From Vulcanimicrobiota bacterium (GTDB taxonomy: Bacteria > Vulcanimicrobiota > Xenobia > Xenobiales > JADMJV01), in assembly GCA_019637395.1 (NCBI GenBank), contig JAHBVR010000017.1, positions 124,001 to 188,000 of the forward strand: 64,000 bases of DNA. Direction: 5' to 3'. The notes below the pieces were generated by a model. That model made no database searches. It had not been told where the DNA came from and saw nothing but the letters and a program-made list of their open reading frames with translations. Below are positions 50,495 to 59,677 of the stretch, piece by piece. Made by a program: the position numbers and the translations under genes. Positions within the stretch are counted from its first letter, which is position 1. Every line of letters begins with the position of its first letter.

Positions 50495-51517
50495 ATGATT
50501 TTCCTGGGCATCCTGGTGCCGACGCTGGCCTCGGCTCTTTTCGAGCTGGCCCTGTGGATTTTCATCCAACCCCGTCCCCAACCGCTGGAAGTCTTCGGGC
50601 GCATCTTTCTGATGCTGATCGCCAGCAGCATTTTCACTACTCTGATGGGTGCCCTGCAGCGCCGCGATCAGCGCCAGCGCCGCAAGTTCCGTGACCTTTT
50701 CGTCAACGCCAGCGACGCCATCTTGATTGTGGATGAGGGTAACCTGGTCCAGGAAATGAATCCCCGGGCCGAAAAGCTGCTCGGCTATCCGACCCCGGTG
50801 CCGCTCTACCGGCTCGGTCAGCTCGATCTGGGCCAGCCTTTGTCCGAGACCAGTGTGCGCCGGCTGGACGGCAGCACGCTGCCGGTGGCCGTCAGCGTCT
50901 CGCGGCTGCAGAACGAGACTATGTTGCGCCTCTCCGACCTGACCGAGCTGCGGGCCGATCAGGCGCGCCGGCTGGCCTGGCGGGCTCTGGAGGTGCAGGA
51001 AGAGGAGCGGCGCCGCTTGGCTCGGGAGTTGCACGACGGCATTGCTCAGGGTCTTTATTCGTTGCGCCTGGTGAGCAATCAGGGGCAGCCTATTGAAGAG
51101 TTGCTGACGGGTTTGATGGAAGAGGTCGACCAGTTGGCCAAGAGTCTGTGGCCGCCGGTGCTGGAGCGGCTGGGTCTGGGCATGGCATTGCAGACGGTAC
51201 TGGGCAAGGTGGCCCGGGTGGAGTGCGAGAACATCCGCTTGGAACCGGTTCGGGAAGCCGCGCTCTTTCGTATCGCCCAGGAGGCGGTGAGCAACGCGCT
51301 GCGCCACGGTCAGGCGCAACATGTGAAAATTCGGCTGTTCCAGCCAGGAGAGGAGATCCACTTGCTGATTCAGGATGATGGTAAAGGTTTCAACCCCCAG
51401 GTCGAATCGCAAGGTCTGGGGTTGCTCAGCATGCGCGAACGGGCCCAGCTGGCCCAGGGACGCCTCGGGATTCAAAGCTCACCCCGGGGCACCACCGTCG
51501 AGGTCATTCTCAAGTGA
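50495..51517 (+). CDS. NarL-type histidine kinase with PAS domain
   Basis: 340 residues. Two N-terminal membrane spans (about 2-24 and 34-53); PAS domain (about 65-150: LFVNASDAILIVDEGNLVQEMNPRAEKLLGY); HisKA_3 box RRLARELHDGIAQGLYSL; and a HATPase with ALFRIAQEAVSNALRHG (N-box), IQDDGKGF (G1) and GLGLLSMRERA (G2). All motifs are intact. ATG 50495 comes first. It overlaps the response regulator gene by 4 bp (GTGA). The PAS domain suggests cytoplasmic sensing of a cofactor or redox state. Confidence 0.9.
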   Translation: MIFLGILVPTLASALFELALWIFIQPRPQPLEVFGRIFLMLIASSIFTTLMGALQRRDQRQRRKFRDLFVNASDAILIVDEGNLVQEMNPRAEKLLGYPTPVPLYRLGQLDLGQPLSETSVRRLDGSTLPVAVSVSRLQNETMLRLSDLTELRADQARRLAWRALEVQEEERRRLARELHDGIAQGLYSLRLVSNQGQPIEELLTGLMEEVDQLAKSLWPPVLERLGLGMALQTVLGKVARVECENIRLEPVREAALFRIAQEAVSNALRHGQAQHVKIRLFQPGEEIHLLIQDDGKGFNPQVESQGLGLLSMRERAQLAQGRLGIQSSPRGTTVEVILK

Positions 51518-52089
51518 GCGGGCGCATCGTCATCGCGGAGGATCACCACGTGGTGCGCACCGGCCTCAAGCTGCTGCTGCAGAGCCGGGGCTATGGCGTG
51601 GTGGGCGAGGCCGCCAACGGGGATGTGGCCATCCATCTGGTGCAAGAACTGCAGCCTGACTTGTTGTTGCTGGATCTGGCCATGCCGGGCGGACCCGATG
51701 GTCTGCAGGTGACCGCTCAACTGCGTCAGAGCGGTTTCAGCACACCGATTGTGGTCATCAGCATGTATGACGAGGACGCCCTCAAGGAAGCGGCTCTCAA
51801 GGCGGGGGCCAATGCCTTTGTGCTGAAACAGGCGCCGGAAACCGAGTTGTTGGAGGTTATTGCTGGTTGTCTGCCCAGTCAGGCCAGCCCCACCCTGACG
51901 GCCCGCGAGAATGAGATTTTGCGCTGGCTGGCCGAGGGCTACGGCAATAAAGATATCGCCATCCGGCTCAGTATCAGCGTCAAGACGGTGGAAACCCACC
52001 GGGCCCATCTTTTCCTCAAGCTGGGCCTGCAGAGCCGCGCCGACCTGGTGCGCTATGCTGTTTCCCAGGGCTTTTTTCAGCCCGGTTAG
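51514..52089 (+). CDS. NarL/FixJ-type response regulator
   Basis: 191 residues. Receiver domain with VIAEDHHVVR, the phospho-Asp in LLLLDLAMPGGPDG, VISMYDE and FVLKQAPETEL (Lys). C-terminal LuxR HTH: LTARENEILRWLAEGYGNKDIAIRLSI and KTVETHRAHLFLKLGL. GTG 51514 is coupled to the kinase. Its last codons (VSQGFFQPG) and stop are duplicated 1.15 kb downstream, next to the gene at 53256. Confidence 0.92.
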   Translation: MSGRIVIAEDHHVVRTGLKLLLQSRGYGVVGEAANGDVAIHLVQELQPDLLLLDLAMPGGPDGLQVTAQLRQSGFSTPIVVISMYDEDALKEAALKAGANAFVLKQAPETELLEVIAGCLPSQASPTLTARENEILRWLAEGYGNKDIAIRLSISVKTVETHRAHLFLKLGLQSRADLVRYAVSQGFFQPG

Positions 52090-52095
52090 AAGCTG
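52055..52095 (+). repeat. 41-bp direct repeat, left copy (response-regulator 3' end)
   Basis: Positions 52055-52095 match 53210-53250 at 39 of 41 bases. This copy is the real 3' end of the regulator, including its TAG. The intervening 1.1 kb holds the SMI1/KNR4 gene. Confidence 0.85.
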
Positions 52096-52111
52096 CCGGG
52101 CAGGTCCCGCA

Positions 52112-53170
52112 TTATGGACCCTTTCTGGTATCAAGCAACGGCATGGACAGGATCATTTCTGTCTTGAGGGCGGGAAGCTGCTGGAGGCTCGGCCACTTTG
52201 GGATGCTTAACAGCTTCTCCAAAATGGCCTGCATGGCATTGTCGAGGACGGCACCTGCGGCACCGAGGCGCTCGAGGGCGGGGGCGGCATTGGCTCCCAG
52301 AGCCTGAGCCTGAGTATAGAAGGTCAGAGCCAGTCCTAAATTGCCTTCGTCTTCGGCGGACCTTCCCACCATGGCCAGACGTTGAATCACTGCCCCGCGG
52401 TGTTGTTCTGCCAGCCAGGGACCCAGGTCGACCAGCAGGTGGGCGTAGTGGAGCAGACCGCGCTCGGCCAGGACCTGGCCCAGAGGCCCGCCTTCACTTT
52501 TCAGTTCGGGAACTAAGTAGGAAGCTGCATCACGGAAGTAGTGCAAATAGCATTGGAGCGAGGCAAGCTGGACGCCCAGGGAAGTATCCCCGGGCGCTTG
52601 ATAATTTTGACATCCGGCCAGCACTTCGTGATAGACCTGAAGGGCTTGGGAGGCCGGCAGCGTCCAGGCCTGCACGATCCTCAGCCACATGCGTGCCCCT
52701 TCGCTGCCGTCACGTTGTTTTCGCTGCCGCTCTTGCTCCGCTTTTTGTTCTTCCTCTTCCGTCATCCACCCGTGGGAATAGCGAAGGTCCTCGAAGTAGC
52801 TATCGAGAGTGTAGTTGCCTCCACCGGGCAGGCACCCCTCCTCGGACAGGGGCCCCTCGCACAGGATGGGTTCTCCGTTGCAGACTTCATCATGGTAGGC
52901 AATGCAAACTTCATTTGGCCAGTCGAGCCGGATGAAGTAAAGGTCGGCATTCACCTCCCCGATCACAAAGCAGTTCTCCGGCCAATCCTGCCCCCAATAT
53001 CCGTTGACCCGCACATCAAGATTCTTCGTGATGATCTCACCGGGGTCGTCTATGAGGTATTCGGTGCTGTTGTAAGGAACGAAGGGATTGGCCAAAACCA
53101 GCTCTTTGTAGGCGATGGGTAACTGAATCCCCAACTCCTTTTCAATCTTCAAAAGGTCCTTGGCGTCCAC
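52112..53170 (-). CDS. SMI1/KNR4 (SUKH) family protein with helical C-terminal domain
   Basis: 352 residues from GTG 53170. The SUKH fold spans about 1-130: LLKIEKELGIQLPIAYKELVLANP, EYLIDDPGEI, FVIGEVNADLYFIRLDWPNEVCIAYH. A basic/Glu-rich linker follows, then about 200 residues of helical repeats with TPR-like character (AEDEGNLGLALTFYTQAQALGANA). SUKH proteins often act as immunity proteins against polymorphic toxins. No toxin is adjacent. It is in the opposite direction to both neighbours and flanked by 41-bp direct repeats, so it looks inserted. Confidence 0.8.
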   Translation of the reverse strand: MDAKDLLKIEKELGIQLPIAYKELVLANPFVPYNSTEYLIDDPGEIITKNLDVRVNGYWGQDWPENCFVIGEVNADLYFIRLDWPNEVCIAYHDEVCNGEPILCEGPLSEEGCLPGGGNYTLDSYFEDLRYSHGWMTEEEEQKAEQERQRKQRDGSEGARMWLRIVQAWTLPASQALQVYHEVLAGCQNYQAPGDTSLGVQLASLQCYLHYFRDAASYLVPELKSEGGPLGQVLAERGLLHYAHLLVDLGPWLAEQHRGAVIQRLAMVGRSAEDEGNLGLALTFYTQAQALGANAAPALERLGAAGAVLDNAMQAILEKLLSIPKWPSLQQLPALKTEMILSMPLLDTRKGP

Positions 53171-53209
53171 GCCCCAGGTTTCTATAACGTCTTCGCCAGC
53201 CCTCTACAC

Positions 53210-53250
53210 ATGCCGTTTCCCAGGGCTTTCTTCAGCCCGGTTAGAAGCTG
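53210..53250 (+). repeat. 41-bp direct repeat, right copy
   Basis: Duplicate of the response-regulator 3' end (52055-52095), with two mismatches and ending just before ATG 53256. It restores the ancestral junction between the regulator and the next plus-strand gene. Confidence 0.85.
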
Positions 53251-53255
53251 GCTGG

Positions 53256-54596
53256 ATGGGTCAAAGCTCGGAACTCGAGGATCTGCTGCGGGCCGAAGTC
53301 GGTGAGGGAGTCAAAGACTCCAGCGGCCGTTTCACTATTTCCCGGGAGAAAGCATTGGAAAAGCTGGCCGCCTTCCGGCTGGCTTCCGAGACCGCCTGGG
53401 TGTTGAAAATCGTGCAGGCGGCCGTCGCCTCGTCGTGCACCGAGCTGGACATTCGTCAGACCAGCACCGGCACCGAATTTCATTTCAGCGGAGAGACCGG
53501 CTGGACGCTGGCCCAGGTGGAGGCCGAGTTCTATCAGGTGGAGGCCGTTTCGGAAACTTCTCTGGAGCATCTCAAGCAGGGGCTGTGGAGCGTTTCCCTC
53601 AACGGCATGCGGCCGTTCTCTATGGTCGCCCCGGACTGGCCGGAAGCTTTGCTGTGGACCGGCGACAAGATGCTGCGCAAGCCCGTCAAGCCGGTGTCCC
53701 GGATGGTGCTGACGATTTCTCACCGCTCCATGGTGGAGGGCCGCCGTTTTTCTTTGATTCCGGATTTCGAGGCGGCCTCGCGCAACGCCGAAATCGCCAG
53801 GGAGCTGGCCGAGCAGGCTTTTGTGTGCAGCAAGCCGCTGCGCCTGGACAATCGCCGTCTGGATTCGCTGCAATTGTGCCCGCGCCACGGTCTGTCGAGT
53901 TCGTCGTATCCGGTGCAACTGGGTTTTTTAAGGGGCGATTTGCCGGCGCTGGGGCTGCCGCCAGCCACGGTGGGCGGTTTCACCGCGCCCAAAGAAGTCG
54001 ATCCGAGTATGCGCAAGCTGCTCCACCCCGAGGTTACGATCCCGCAACGGCTGGCGCTGGCCTGCATGGTGACGGCTCATCTGCGCAAAGTGGCCCGAGA
54101 CAAGGCGCTGGTTTGGAAGGCTTACGAGGAAGAGTGCCTCATTTACTGGGTGCGCGACGGAGTGGTGGTCGATCGCACTCGGCCCCGGCTGGTTTCAGCC
54201 GGTTGCTGTTCGCTGGCCTTGTTTGCTTCGGCCGAGGGGTTGAGCGCTGACGCCGGCGGCTTTGTTTTGCAGAAGAACGAGGCTTTTCGCCAGCGCGAGG
54301 AAGAGGTTTGCCGGTTGGGGGCCAGCTTTCTGGGCGAAGTGCGGCTCAACATGACCTCGGTGGTCGAGGACGCTCGCCGCAACGCGCGCTTGCTGGGCGG
54401 GCTGATCGCCGTGGGCGGCCTTGGTTATAGCTTCTTTTCCATTGTCCACGGAGCCGCCATCACGGTGATGGGAGTCTACAAGGCGGTTACCGCCGGCGGC
54501 GATGAAATCCAGATTTCGGCCCAGGTGGATGCCGGCATGCGCGGCCTGCAGCGGGATTGGGCCACTCATTACGCTCAAGCCGGGCGTGACCTGTAG
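53256..54596 (+). CDS. Unknown protein, paralogue of the gene at 18617-19936
   Basis: 446 residues. The N-terminal 70 residues align with the other paralogue (VKDSSGRFTISREKALEKLA, WVLKIVQAAVASSCTELDI). The central region has RMVLTISHRSMVEGRRFSLIP and the C-terminus has a single hydrophobic span (LLGGLIAVGGLGYSFFSIVHGAAITVMGVY), suggesting membrane association. GHKL-like ATPase ancestry is a speculation from the opening helix only; nucleotide-binding boxes are missing. ATG 53256 follows the duplicated regulator end. It abuts the lipase gene (TAG then GTG), so the two form an operon. Confidence 0.6.
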   Translation: MGQSSELEDLLRAEVGEGVKDSSGRFTISREKALEKLAAFRLASETAWVLKIVQAAVASSCTELDIRQTSTGTEFHFSGETGWTLAQVEAEFYQVEAVSETSLEHLKQGLWSVSLNGMRPFSMVAPDWPEALLWTGDKMLRKPVKPVSRMVLTISHRSMVEGRRFSLIPDFEAASRNAEIARELAEQAFVCSKPLRLDNRRLDSLQLCPRHGLSSSSYPVQLGFLRGDLPALGLPPATVGGFTAPKEVDPSMRKLLHPEVTIPQRLALACMVTAHLRKVARDKALVWKAYEEECLIYWVRDGVVVDRTRPRLVSAGCCSLALFASAEGLSADAGGFVLQKNEAFRQREEEVCRLGASFLGEVRLNMTSVVEDARRNARLLGGLIAVGGLGYSFFSIVHGAAITVMGVYKAVTAGGDEIQISAQVDAGMRGLQRDWATHYAQAGRDL

Positions 54597-55724
54597 GTGC
54601 TTCTTCACCAATACGACGAATTGGGCCGGGATCTGGCCGAACAAAAGCCGGTTTCCACGGCTCGCCCCTGGCATAGCCAGGAGCAGCCGCCCGAGGATTT
54701 GCTGCGGCGCTTTCGGCCCGATAAGAGTCCGGACCGTCCGCTGGTGCTGGTGGGCGGCTTTGGAGCAAACGCGCTGTATGTGTCGGAGCAGCAGAACGAT
54801 CGGATCTACAAGGGGCGACAGGCCTGGCCCCCGTTTCATATCGATCCGCTCAGCGGCGATTGGGATTTGCATCCGCTGGATGAGGTCAACCTGCCCAATC
54901 TTTTGCCGGGACCTTATCTGCCGGCTCAATACGAGCCTTTGCTGCTCTTTCTGGAAGAGGAAATGGGCTACCGGCTGAATCAGGATTTGTTTGCTTTCCC
55001 CTATCGTTGGACCGAATCTACCCGGGTAAGCGGGCGCCGCCTGGCGGGGTTTTTAAAAGAATTGGGCCCGGTCGATGTGATCGCGCATTCCTTGGGAGGA
55101 TTGGTGGCGCGTTCGGCGGGCCTGTTTTATGGAGCCCAGATCGAGCGATTGGCCCTGCTGACCTGTCCTTTCTTTGGTTCGGGCAAGGCTTTTTTTGATT
55201 TGCACCCGGCGCTGACGGTGCAATTGGTGGATAATTTGCTTTTCAATCATCTGATCGAGCGTTTTCTACCGGGGGACGTGGAGCTGACCGAGTCTTTTCA
55301 AAAAATGGATAGTGTTTATGAATTACTGCCCGACGCCAATGGTTTCGCTCGCGGTCTCTCGCCGCTGCTGGTGAAAACCTCGTTGCGGCTCAAAGCCACG
55401 CCCGCCCCAACCTGGCAGGAGGCCTACGCCGACATTCCCAATCCCGAACGCGTGGCCCGGGCCATGCACTACAAGGCCGAGCTGGGATTGGCTATTCCGG
55501 GGAAGGAATATTTGATTCTTTATTCACCCGATCACCCCACGGTGGGCCGGGTGGACCAAACCTTCGGGATCTTTGGCCTGCCCTATGCCTTGGGTGGAGG
55601 CGACGGCACGGTGCCGGCGGCCAGCGCGGTGGGGCCGGGTCCGGCCATTCCCGTGCCCGGCCGCCACCTGGCGGTAGCCAACCACCGGCTCAGTCTTTTC
55701 TGGCTCTCACGCTTTCTCGCCTGA
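54597..55724 (+). CDS. LCAT/PGAP1-like alpha/beta hydrolase (lipase)
   Basis: 375 residues. Oxyanion-region [10 protein letters not shown]; nucleophile elbow AHSLGG (Ser165) in [27 protein letters not shown] near the acid/His end; final His in [13 protein letters not shown]. The pattern fits lecithin-cholesterol acyltransferase-like lipases. No signal peptide is visible, so it probably acts inside, perhaps with its membrane-anchored neighbour at 53256. GTG 54597 immediately follows the upstream stop. It converges on phosphoketolase with an 18-bp overlap. Confidence 0.8.
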   Translation: MLLHQYDELGRDLAEQKPVSTARPWHSQEQPPEDLLRRFRPDKSPDRPLVLVGGFGANALYVSEQQNDRIYKGRQAWPPFHIDPLSGDWDLHPLDEVNLPNLLPGPYLPAQYEPLLLFLEEEMGYRLNQDLFAFPYRWTESTRVSGRRLAGFLKELGPVDVIAHSLGGLVARSAGLFYGAQIERLALLTCPFFGSGKAFFDLHPALTVQLVDNLLFNHLIERFLPGDVELTESFQKMDSVYELLPDANGFARGLSPLLVKTSLRLKATPAPTWQEAYADIPNPERVARAMHYKAELGLAIPGKEYLILYSPDHPTVGRVDQTFGIFGLPYALGGGDGTVPAASAVGPGPAIPVPGRHLAVANHRLSLFWLSRFLA

Positions 55725-58076
55725 AGGCCATTTCCAGTTGCGCACTTCGGGCAGATCGTCCCCGTGCTCCCGAGTGTAATGTTTGTGCTCGGTGAGCTTG
55801 TTCTGCAGCCACTGTTTGACGTAGGCGCCGCGGGAACGCAGTTGGGGCACGCGGTCGATGACGTCTTTGGCCAGGCTATAGCGGTCCAGCTGGTTCATCA
55901 CCACCATGTCGAAGGGTGTGGTGGTGGTGCCTTCCTCTTTGTAGCCACGCACGTGGAAGTTTTCGTGGTTGGTGCGCCGGTAGGTGAGGCGGTGAATGAG
56001 CCAGGGGTAACCGTGATAAGCAAATACCACCGGCTTGTTTTCGGTGAAGAGGGAGTCGAAGTCACGGTCGCTGAGGCCGTGCGGATGCTCGCCTTCGGAC
56101 TGCAGTTTCATGAGGTTGACCACGTTGACGACGCGGATTTTCAGGTCGGGAAAGTGGCCGCGCAGCAGATCGACGGCGGCCAGGGTTTCCAGAGTGGGGA
56201 TGTCGCCGGCGCAGGCCATGACCACGTCGGGCTCCTGGCCCCGGTCGTTGCTGGCCCATTCCCAGATGCTGACGCCGTTGGTGCAGTGGAGCACGGCTTC
56301 TTCCATGCTGAGATACTGCAGGGCCGGTTGTTTGCCGGCCACGATGACGTTGACGTAGTTACGGCTGCGCAGCACATGGTCGGCCACGGCCAATAAGCAA
56401 TTCCCGTCCGGCGGCAGATAGACGCGGATGACTTCGGGCTTTTTATTGACCACGTGGTCGATGAAACCGGGGTCCTGATGGCTGAAGCCGTTGTGGTCCT
56501 GGCGCCAGACGTGCGAGGTGAGCAGATAGTTGAGCGAGGCAATGGGGCGGCGCCACTCGATTTCGCGGGTGGTTTTGAGCCATTTGGCATGCTGGTTGAA
56601 CATGGAGTCGACCAGGTGGATGAAAGCTTCGTAGCAGGAGAAAAAGCCGTGGCGGCCGGTGAGCAGGTAGCCTTCCAGCCAGCCCTGGCAGGTGTGTTCA
56701 CTGAGGATCTCCAGCACGCGGCCGTCGTGGGCCAGGTGCCCGCCCTGTTCGTCTTCGGGCAGGCGCTCTTCCATCCAGCAGCGTTCGGTCGCCTGAAAGA
56801 GGCCGTCGAGCCGGTTGGAGGCGGTTTCGTCGGGACCGACCACGCGGAAGTTTTTGGCGTTGGCTCTCATGACTTCGGCCAGGAAGTTGCCCAGCAGACG
56901 GGTGGATTCGGCATTTTCTCGGCCGGGGTGTTTGACCTCCACGCCAAACTGGCGAAAATCGGGGAGCCTCAGGGCTTTGAGGAGGATACCCCCGTTGGCA
57001 TGGGGGTTGGCTCCCATGCGGCGGGGGCCGGTGGGGGCCAGTTCGGCCAGGTTCTTGTTCAAGGCGCCGTTTTCATCGAAGAGCTCTTCGGGCTGGTAGC
57101 TTTTCAGCCATTGTTCCAGCAGCTTGACGTGGTCGGGAGACATTTTCGAGAAGGGCACCTGGTGGGAACGCCAACTACCTTCGGTTTTTTGTCCATCCAC
57201 TTCGGCCGGACCGGTCCAGCCTTTGGGGCTGCGCAAGACCAGCATAGGCCAGGTGGGGCGGGTGGTTCCGTCGCTTTTGCGGATGGCGGCAATTTCGTCG
57301 AAGATTTGCTCAAGCGCCTGGGCCATTTTCTGGTGCATTTCCTGGGGGTCGCTGCCCTCGACATAGTAGGGTTTGTGTCCGTAGCCTCTGAGCAGGGCGT
57401 CGAGCTCCTCGTGAGGGATGCGGGCCAGCACGGTGGGATTGGCGATTTTATAACCGTTGAGGTGGAGGATGGGCAGAACCACACCATCGGTCTGGGGGTT
57501 GAGGAATTTGTTGGAGTGCCAGGAGGCGGCCAGGGGGCCGGTTTCAGCTTCGCCGTCGCCGATGACGCAGGCCACCACCAGGTCGGGATTGTCGAAGGCG
57601 GCTCCGTAGGCGTGGGAGAGGGCGTAGCCGAGTTCGCCGCCTTCGTGGATGGAACCGGGGGTTTCGGGGGCGACGTGGCTGGGGATGCCGCCGGGGAAGG
57701 AGAACTGTTTGAAAAGGCGCTTCATACCGGCGGCATCTTGCGAGATGTTGGGGTAGACTTCGCTGTAGGTGCCTTCCAGGTAGGTATTGGCTACCAGTCC
57801 GGGGCCGCCATGGCCGGGTCCGGCCACGTAGATGACGTCCAGATCGCGCTGGCGGATGAGCCGGTTGAGGTGGACGTAAATGAAGTTAAGGCCGGGGGTG
57901 GTGCCCCAGTGGCCGAGCAGGCGCGGCTTGATATGTTTGAGCTCGAGGGGCTGCTTGAGCAGCGGGTTGTCGAGCAGGTAGATCTGCCCTACCGAGAGAT
58001 AGTTGGCGGCTCGCCAGTAGGCGTGGATGTGTTCGAGTTCTTGGGCTGAAAGCACCGGCTTTTCGGCAGTCTGCAT
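55707..58076 (-). CDS. xfp: Phosphoketolase (D-xylulose 5-phosphate / fructose 6-phosphate)
   Basis: 789 residues, the normal length. ThDP enzyme motifs: [39 protein letters not shown], and ThDP/Mg site [19 protein letters not shown]. Further family marks are [19 protein letters not shown] and [10 protein letters not shown]. It splits xylulose 5-phosphate (or fructose 6-phosphate) with phosphate to acetyl phosphate plus an aldose phosphate, giving a carbon-saving route to acetyl-CoA. Monocistronic; acetate kinase or phosphotransacetylase is not in the window. High confidence. Confidence 0.97.
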   Translation of the reverse strand: MQTAEKPVLSAQELEHIHAYWRAANYLSVGQIYLLDNPLLKQPLELKHIKPRLLGHWGTTPGLNFIYVHLNRLIRQRDLDVIYVAGPGHGGPGLVANTYLEGTYSEVYPNISQDAAGMKRLFKQFSFPGGIPSHVAPETPGSIHEGGELGYALSHAYGAAFDNPDLVVACVIGDGEAETGPLAASWHSNKFLNPQTDGVVLPILHLNGYKIANPTVLARIPHEELDALLRGYGHKPYYVEGSDPQEMHQKMAQALEQIFDEIAAIRKSDGTTRPTWPMLVLRSPKGWTGPAEVDGQKTEGSWRSHQVPFSKMSPDHVKLLEQWLKSYQPEELFDENGALNKNLAELAPTGPRRMGANPHANGGILLKALRLPDFRQFGVEVKHPGRENAESTRLLGNFLAEVMRANAKNFRVVGPDETASNRLDGLFQATERCWMEERLPEDEQGGHLAHDGRVLEILSEHTCQGWLEGYLLTGRHGFFSCYEAFIHLVDSMFNQHAKWLKTTREIEWRRPIASLNYLLTSHVWRQDHNGFSHQDPGFIDHVVNKKPEVIRVYLPPDGNCLLAVADHVLRSRNYVNVIVAGKQPALQYLSMEEAVLHCTNGVSIWEWASNDRGQEPDVVMACAGDIPTLETLAAVDLLRGHFPDLKIRVVNVVNLMKLQSEGEHPHGLSDRDFDSLFTENKPVVFAYHGYPWLIHRLTYRRTNHENFHVRGYKEEGTTTTPFDMVVMNQLDRYSLAKDVIDRVPQLRSRGAYVKQWLQNKLTEHKHYTREHGDDLPEVRNWKWPSGEKA

Positions 58077-58178
58077 CGTAGACTAGGCTCCTTTTTTGAA
58101 TTCCCTTGCCTGGCCCGGGCAAAATTCCTGGCGCGGTTGTCGGGGTGGGTACTGTTGGTGCAGAACATTTTCTGCCTG

Positions 58179-58522
58179 CGCGGAGGTCTGGTGGCGGAGA
58201 GTCCGCCGGGGTTGGTCCGCGGCGGGCGGTTTGGCGGCGTTTTCAGGGTGGCGCGGAGTTCTGGTGGCGGAGAGTCCGCCGGGGTTGATCCGCGGCGGGC
58301 GGTTTGGCGGCGTTTTCAGGGGGCGCGGAGGTCTGGTGGCGGAGAGTCCGCCGGGGTTGATCCGCGGCGGGCGGTTTGGCGGCGTTTTCAGGGGGCGCGG
58401 AGTTCTGGTGGCGGAGAGTCCGCCCGGGGGTGATCCGCGGCGGGCGGTTTGGCGGCATTTTCAGGGGGGCGCGGAGGTCTGGTGGCGGAGAGTCCGCCGG
58501 GCTGGTCCGCGGCGGGCGGGCG
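58179..58522. repeat. 72-bp tandem repeat, about 4.8 units, between xfp and prsW
   Basis: Units start CGCGGAG[GT]TCTGGTGGCGG and end GGCGTTTTCAGGGGG, with few differences between copies. Each contains a hairpin GGCGGA-GAG-TCCGCC and a GC-rich CCGCGGCGGG. The unit is a multiple of three, so frames stay open on both strands, but the translations are low-complexity and lack a start with a ribosome site. It lies upstream of xfp (103 bp from its start) and downstream of prsW. The rest of 58077-58550 shows nothing else. Confidence 0.85.
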
Positions 58523-58550
58523 TCTACTTGCTCGGGTGCGCAGCCGTATT

Positions 58551-59633
58551 TCAGGCTATCTGGCTGCGCAGTTGGTGAAGCCGGGTCCGCAGCTCTTGTT
58601 CTTGCTCGGGTTCGGCGGCGAAACCGCGGGCGGTGCGCTGGCGCAGGAAGGCCAGCTCCGAGGCGACCTGCAGGTATTGTTCGGAGCGCAGCCAGCCAAG
58701 CGGTCCTTTTTTGAAGAGACGACCGATGGAGTAGCCGATGCGCCCCCACACCGAGGAGACCGAACGCAGTTCCTGCGGGGGCAGCTCGTGGGCCAGGTGG
58801 TGGCGCAGGAGCCGTCCCTCGCGGGCCAGGGCGAAGGCCAGAATGATGGCCACGCACAGGGCGGCCGGCAGCATGATCAGCAGGTAGCTGACCAACCAGG
58901 CCTGGATGTGAATGGTGGCGCTCAGGTTCCAGGTGGCGTGCAGGGCCATGGCCGCCATGAGCCCCAGCGGGGGAGCCAGCAGCTTTACATACCAGCGGTC
59001 GCTCTGGGCGGCCCAGCCCAGCCCGATGCCGGTCATGCTTGTGAAAAGCGGATGAGAGTAGGGCGAGAGCATGCCGCGCAGCACGAAGACGGCCCCGGCT
59101 GCGTCGCCGCCCGCTTTGAGGGCGGAGCCGTAATACTGGATGTTCTCGGTCATGGCAAAGCCGAGGGCGACCATGGTGGCGTAGACGACGCCGTCCACGA
59201 TGCCGTCGAATTCCTTGCGCTTGAAGAAGAAGAGCAGCAAGAGACAGAGCCCTTTGGTGCTTTCCTCCACCAGCGGAGCGCTCAGGATGCCGCCCAGGGC
59301 GCTGGCGGCGGCGGCGTCGTGCGTGGCTTCCAAGAACATGGAAGAGTTGAGCGTGTTGAGGATGTAGCTGGCAAAGACGGCCAGGCCGGCTCCCCACAGG
59401 AAAGCGGCCAGCAGCAGGTGCGGCGGTTCCGGCTCGTAGCGGTCGATCCACAGAGCCAGTCCGACGTAAAGCGGCACCGGCAGGCAGGCCATGATGATGC
59501 CTACCACCAGCCCGTCGGCGCCCACGCTGGCTCCGATGAGCAGCAGGGTCAGCATGCCGGCCAGTAGCGCCAGCAACGCGAAACAGCCCAGGCAGCATCC
59601 GGAAGCGCCCCGATTGGGTTTTTTGTCGGCCAT
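58551..59633 (-). CDS. prsW: PrsW-family intramembrane metalloprotease
   Basis: 360 residues with about eight membrane spans. Family motifs: VPLYVGLALWIDRYEPEPP, APLVEESTKGLCL (paired Glu), VALGFAMTENIQYY (Glu-Asn), SHPLFTSMTGIGLG (His), and ALHATWNLS (His). PrsW proteases perform site-1 or related cleavage of anti-sigma factors. A short basic, Cys-containing N-terminus (GCCLGC) precedes TM1. The C-terminal 80 residues are cytoplasmic and charged. Divergent from the ATP-grasp operon by 44 bp. Confidence 0.9.
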   Translation of the reverse strand: MADKKPNRGASGCCLGCFALLALLAGMLTLLLIGASVGADGLVVGIIMACLPVPLYVGLALWIDRYEPEPPHLLLAAFLWGAGLAVFASYILNTLNSSMFLEATHDAAAASALGGILSAPLVEESTKGLCLLLLFFFKRKEFDGIVDGVVYATMVALGFAMTENIQYYGSALKAGGDAAGAVFVLRGMLSPYSHPLFTSMTGIGLGWAAQSDRWYVKLLAPPLGLMAAMALHATWNLSATIHIQAWLVSYLLIMLPAALCVAIILAFALAREGRLLRHHLAHELPPQELRSVSSVWGRIGYSIGRLFKKGPLGWLRSEQYLQVASELAFLRQRTARGFAAEPEQEQELRTRLHQLRSQIA

Positions 59634-59677
59634 AAGGCCGGGGGTTTCGACCCGCGGGGCGCGAATCTTGCTGGCTG

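Noticed and set aside
56454-58049. 531-codon plus-strand frame opposite phosphoketolase
   Set aside because: Antisense shadow in GC-rich DNA; the minus-strand frame encodes all phosphoketolase motifs.
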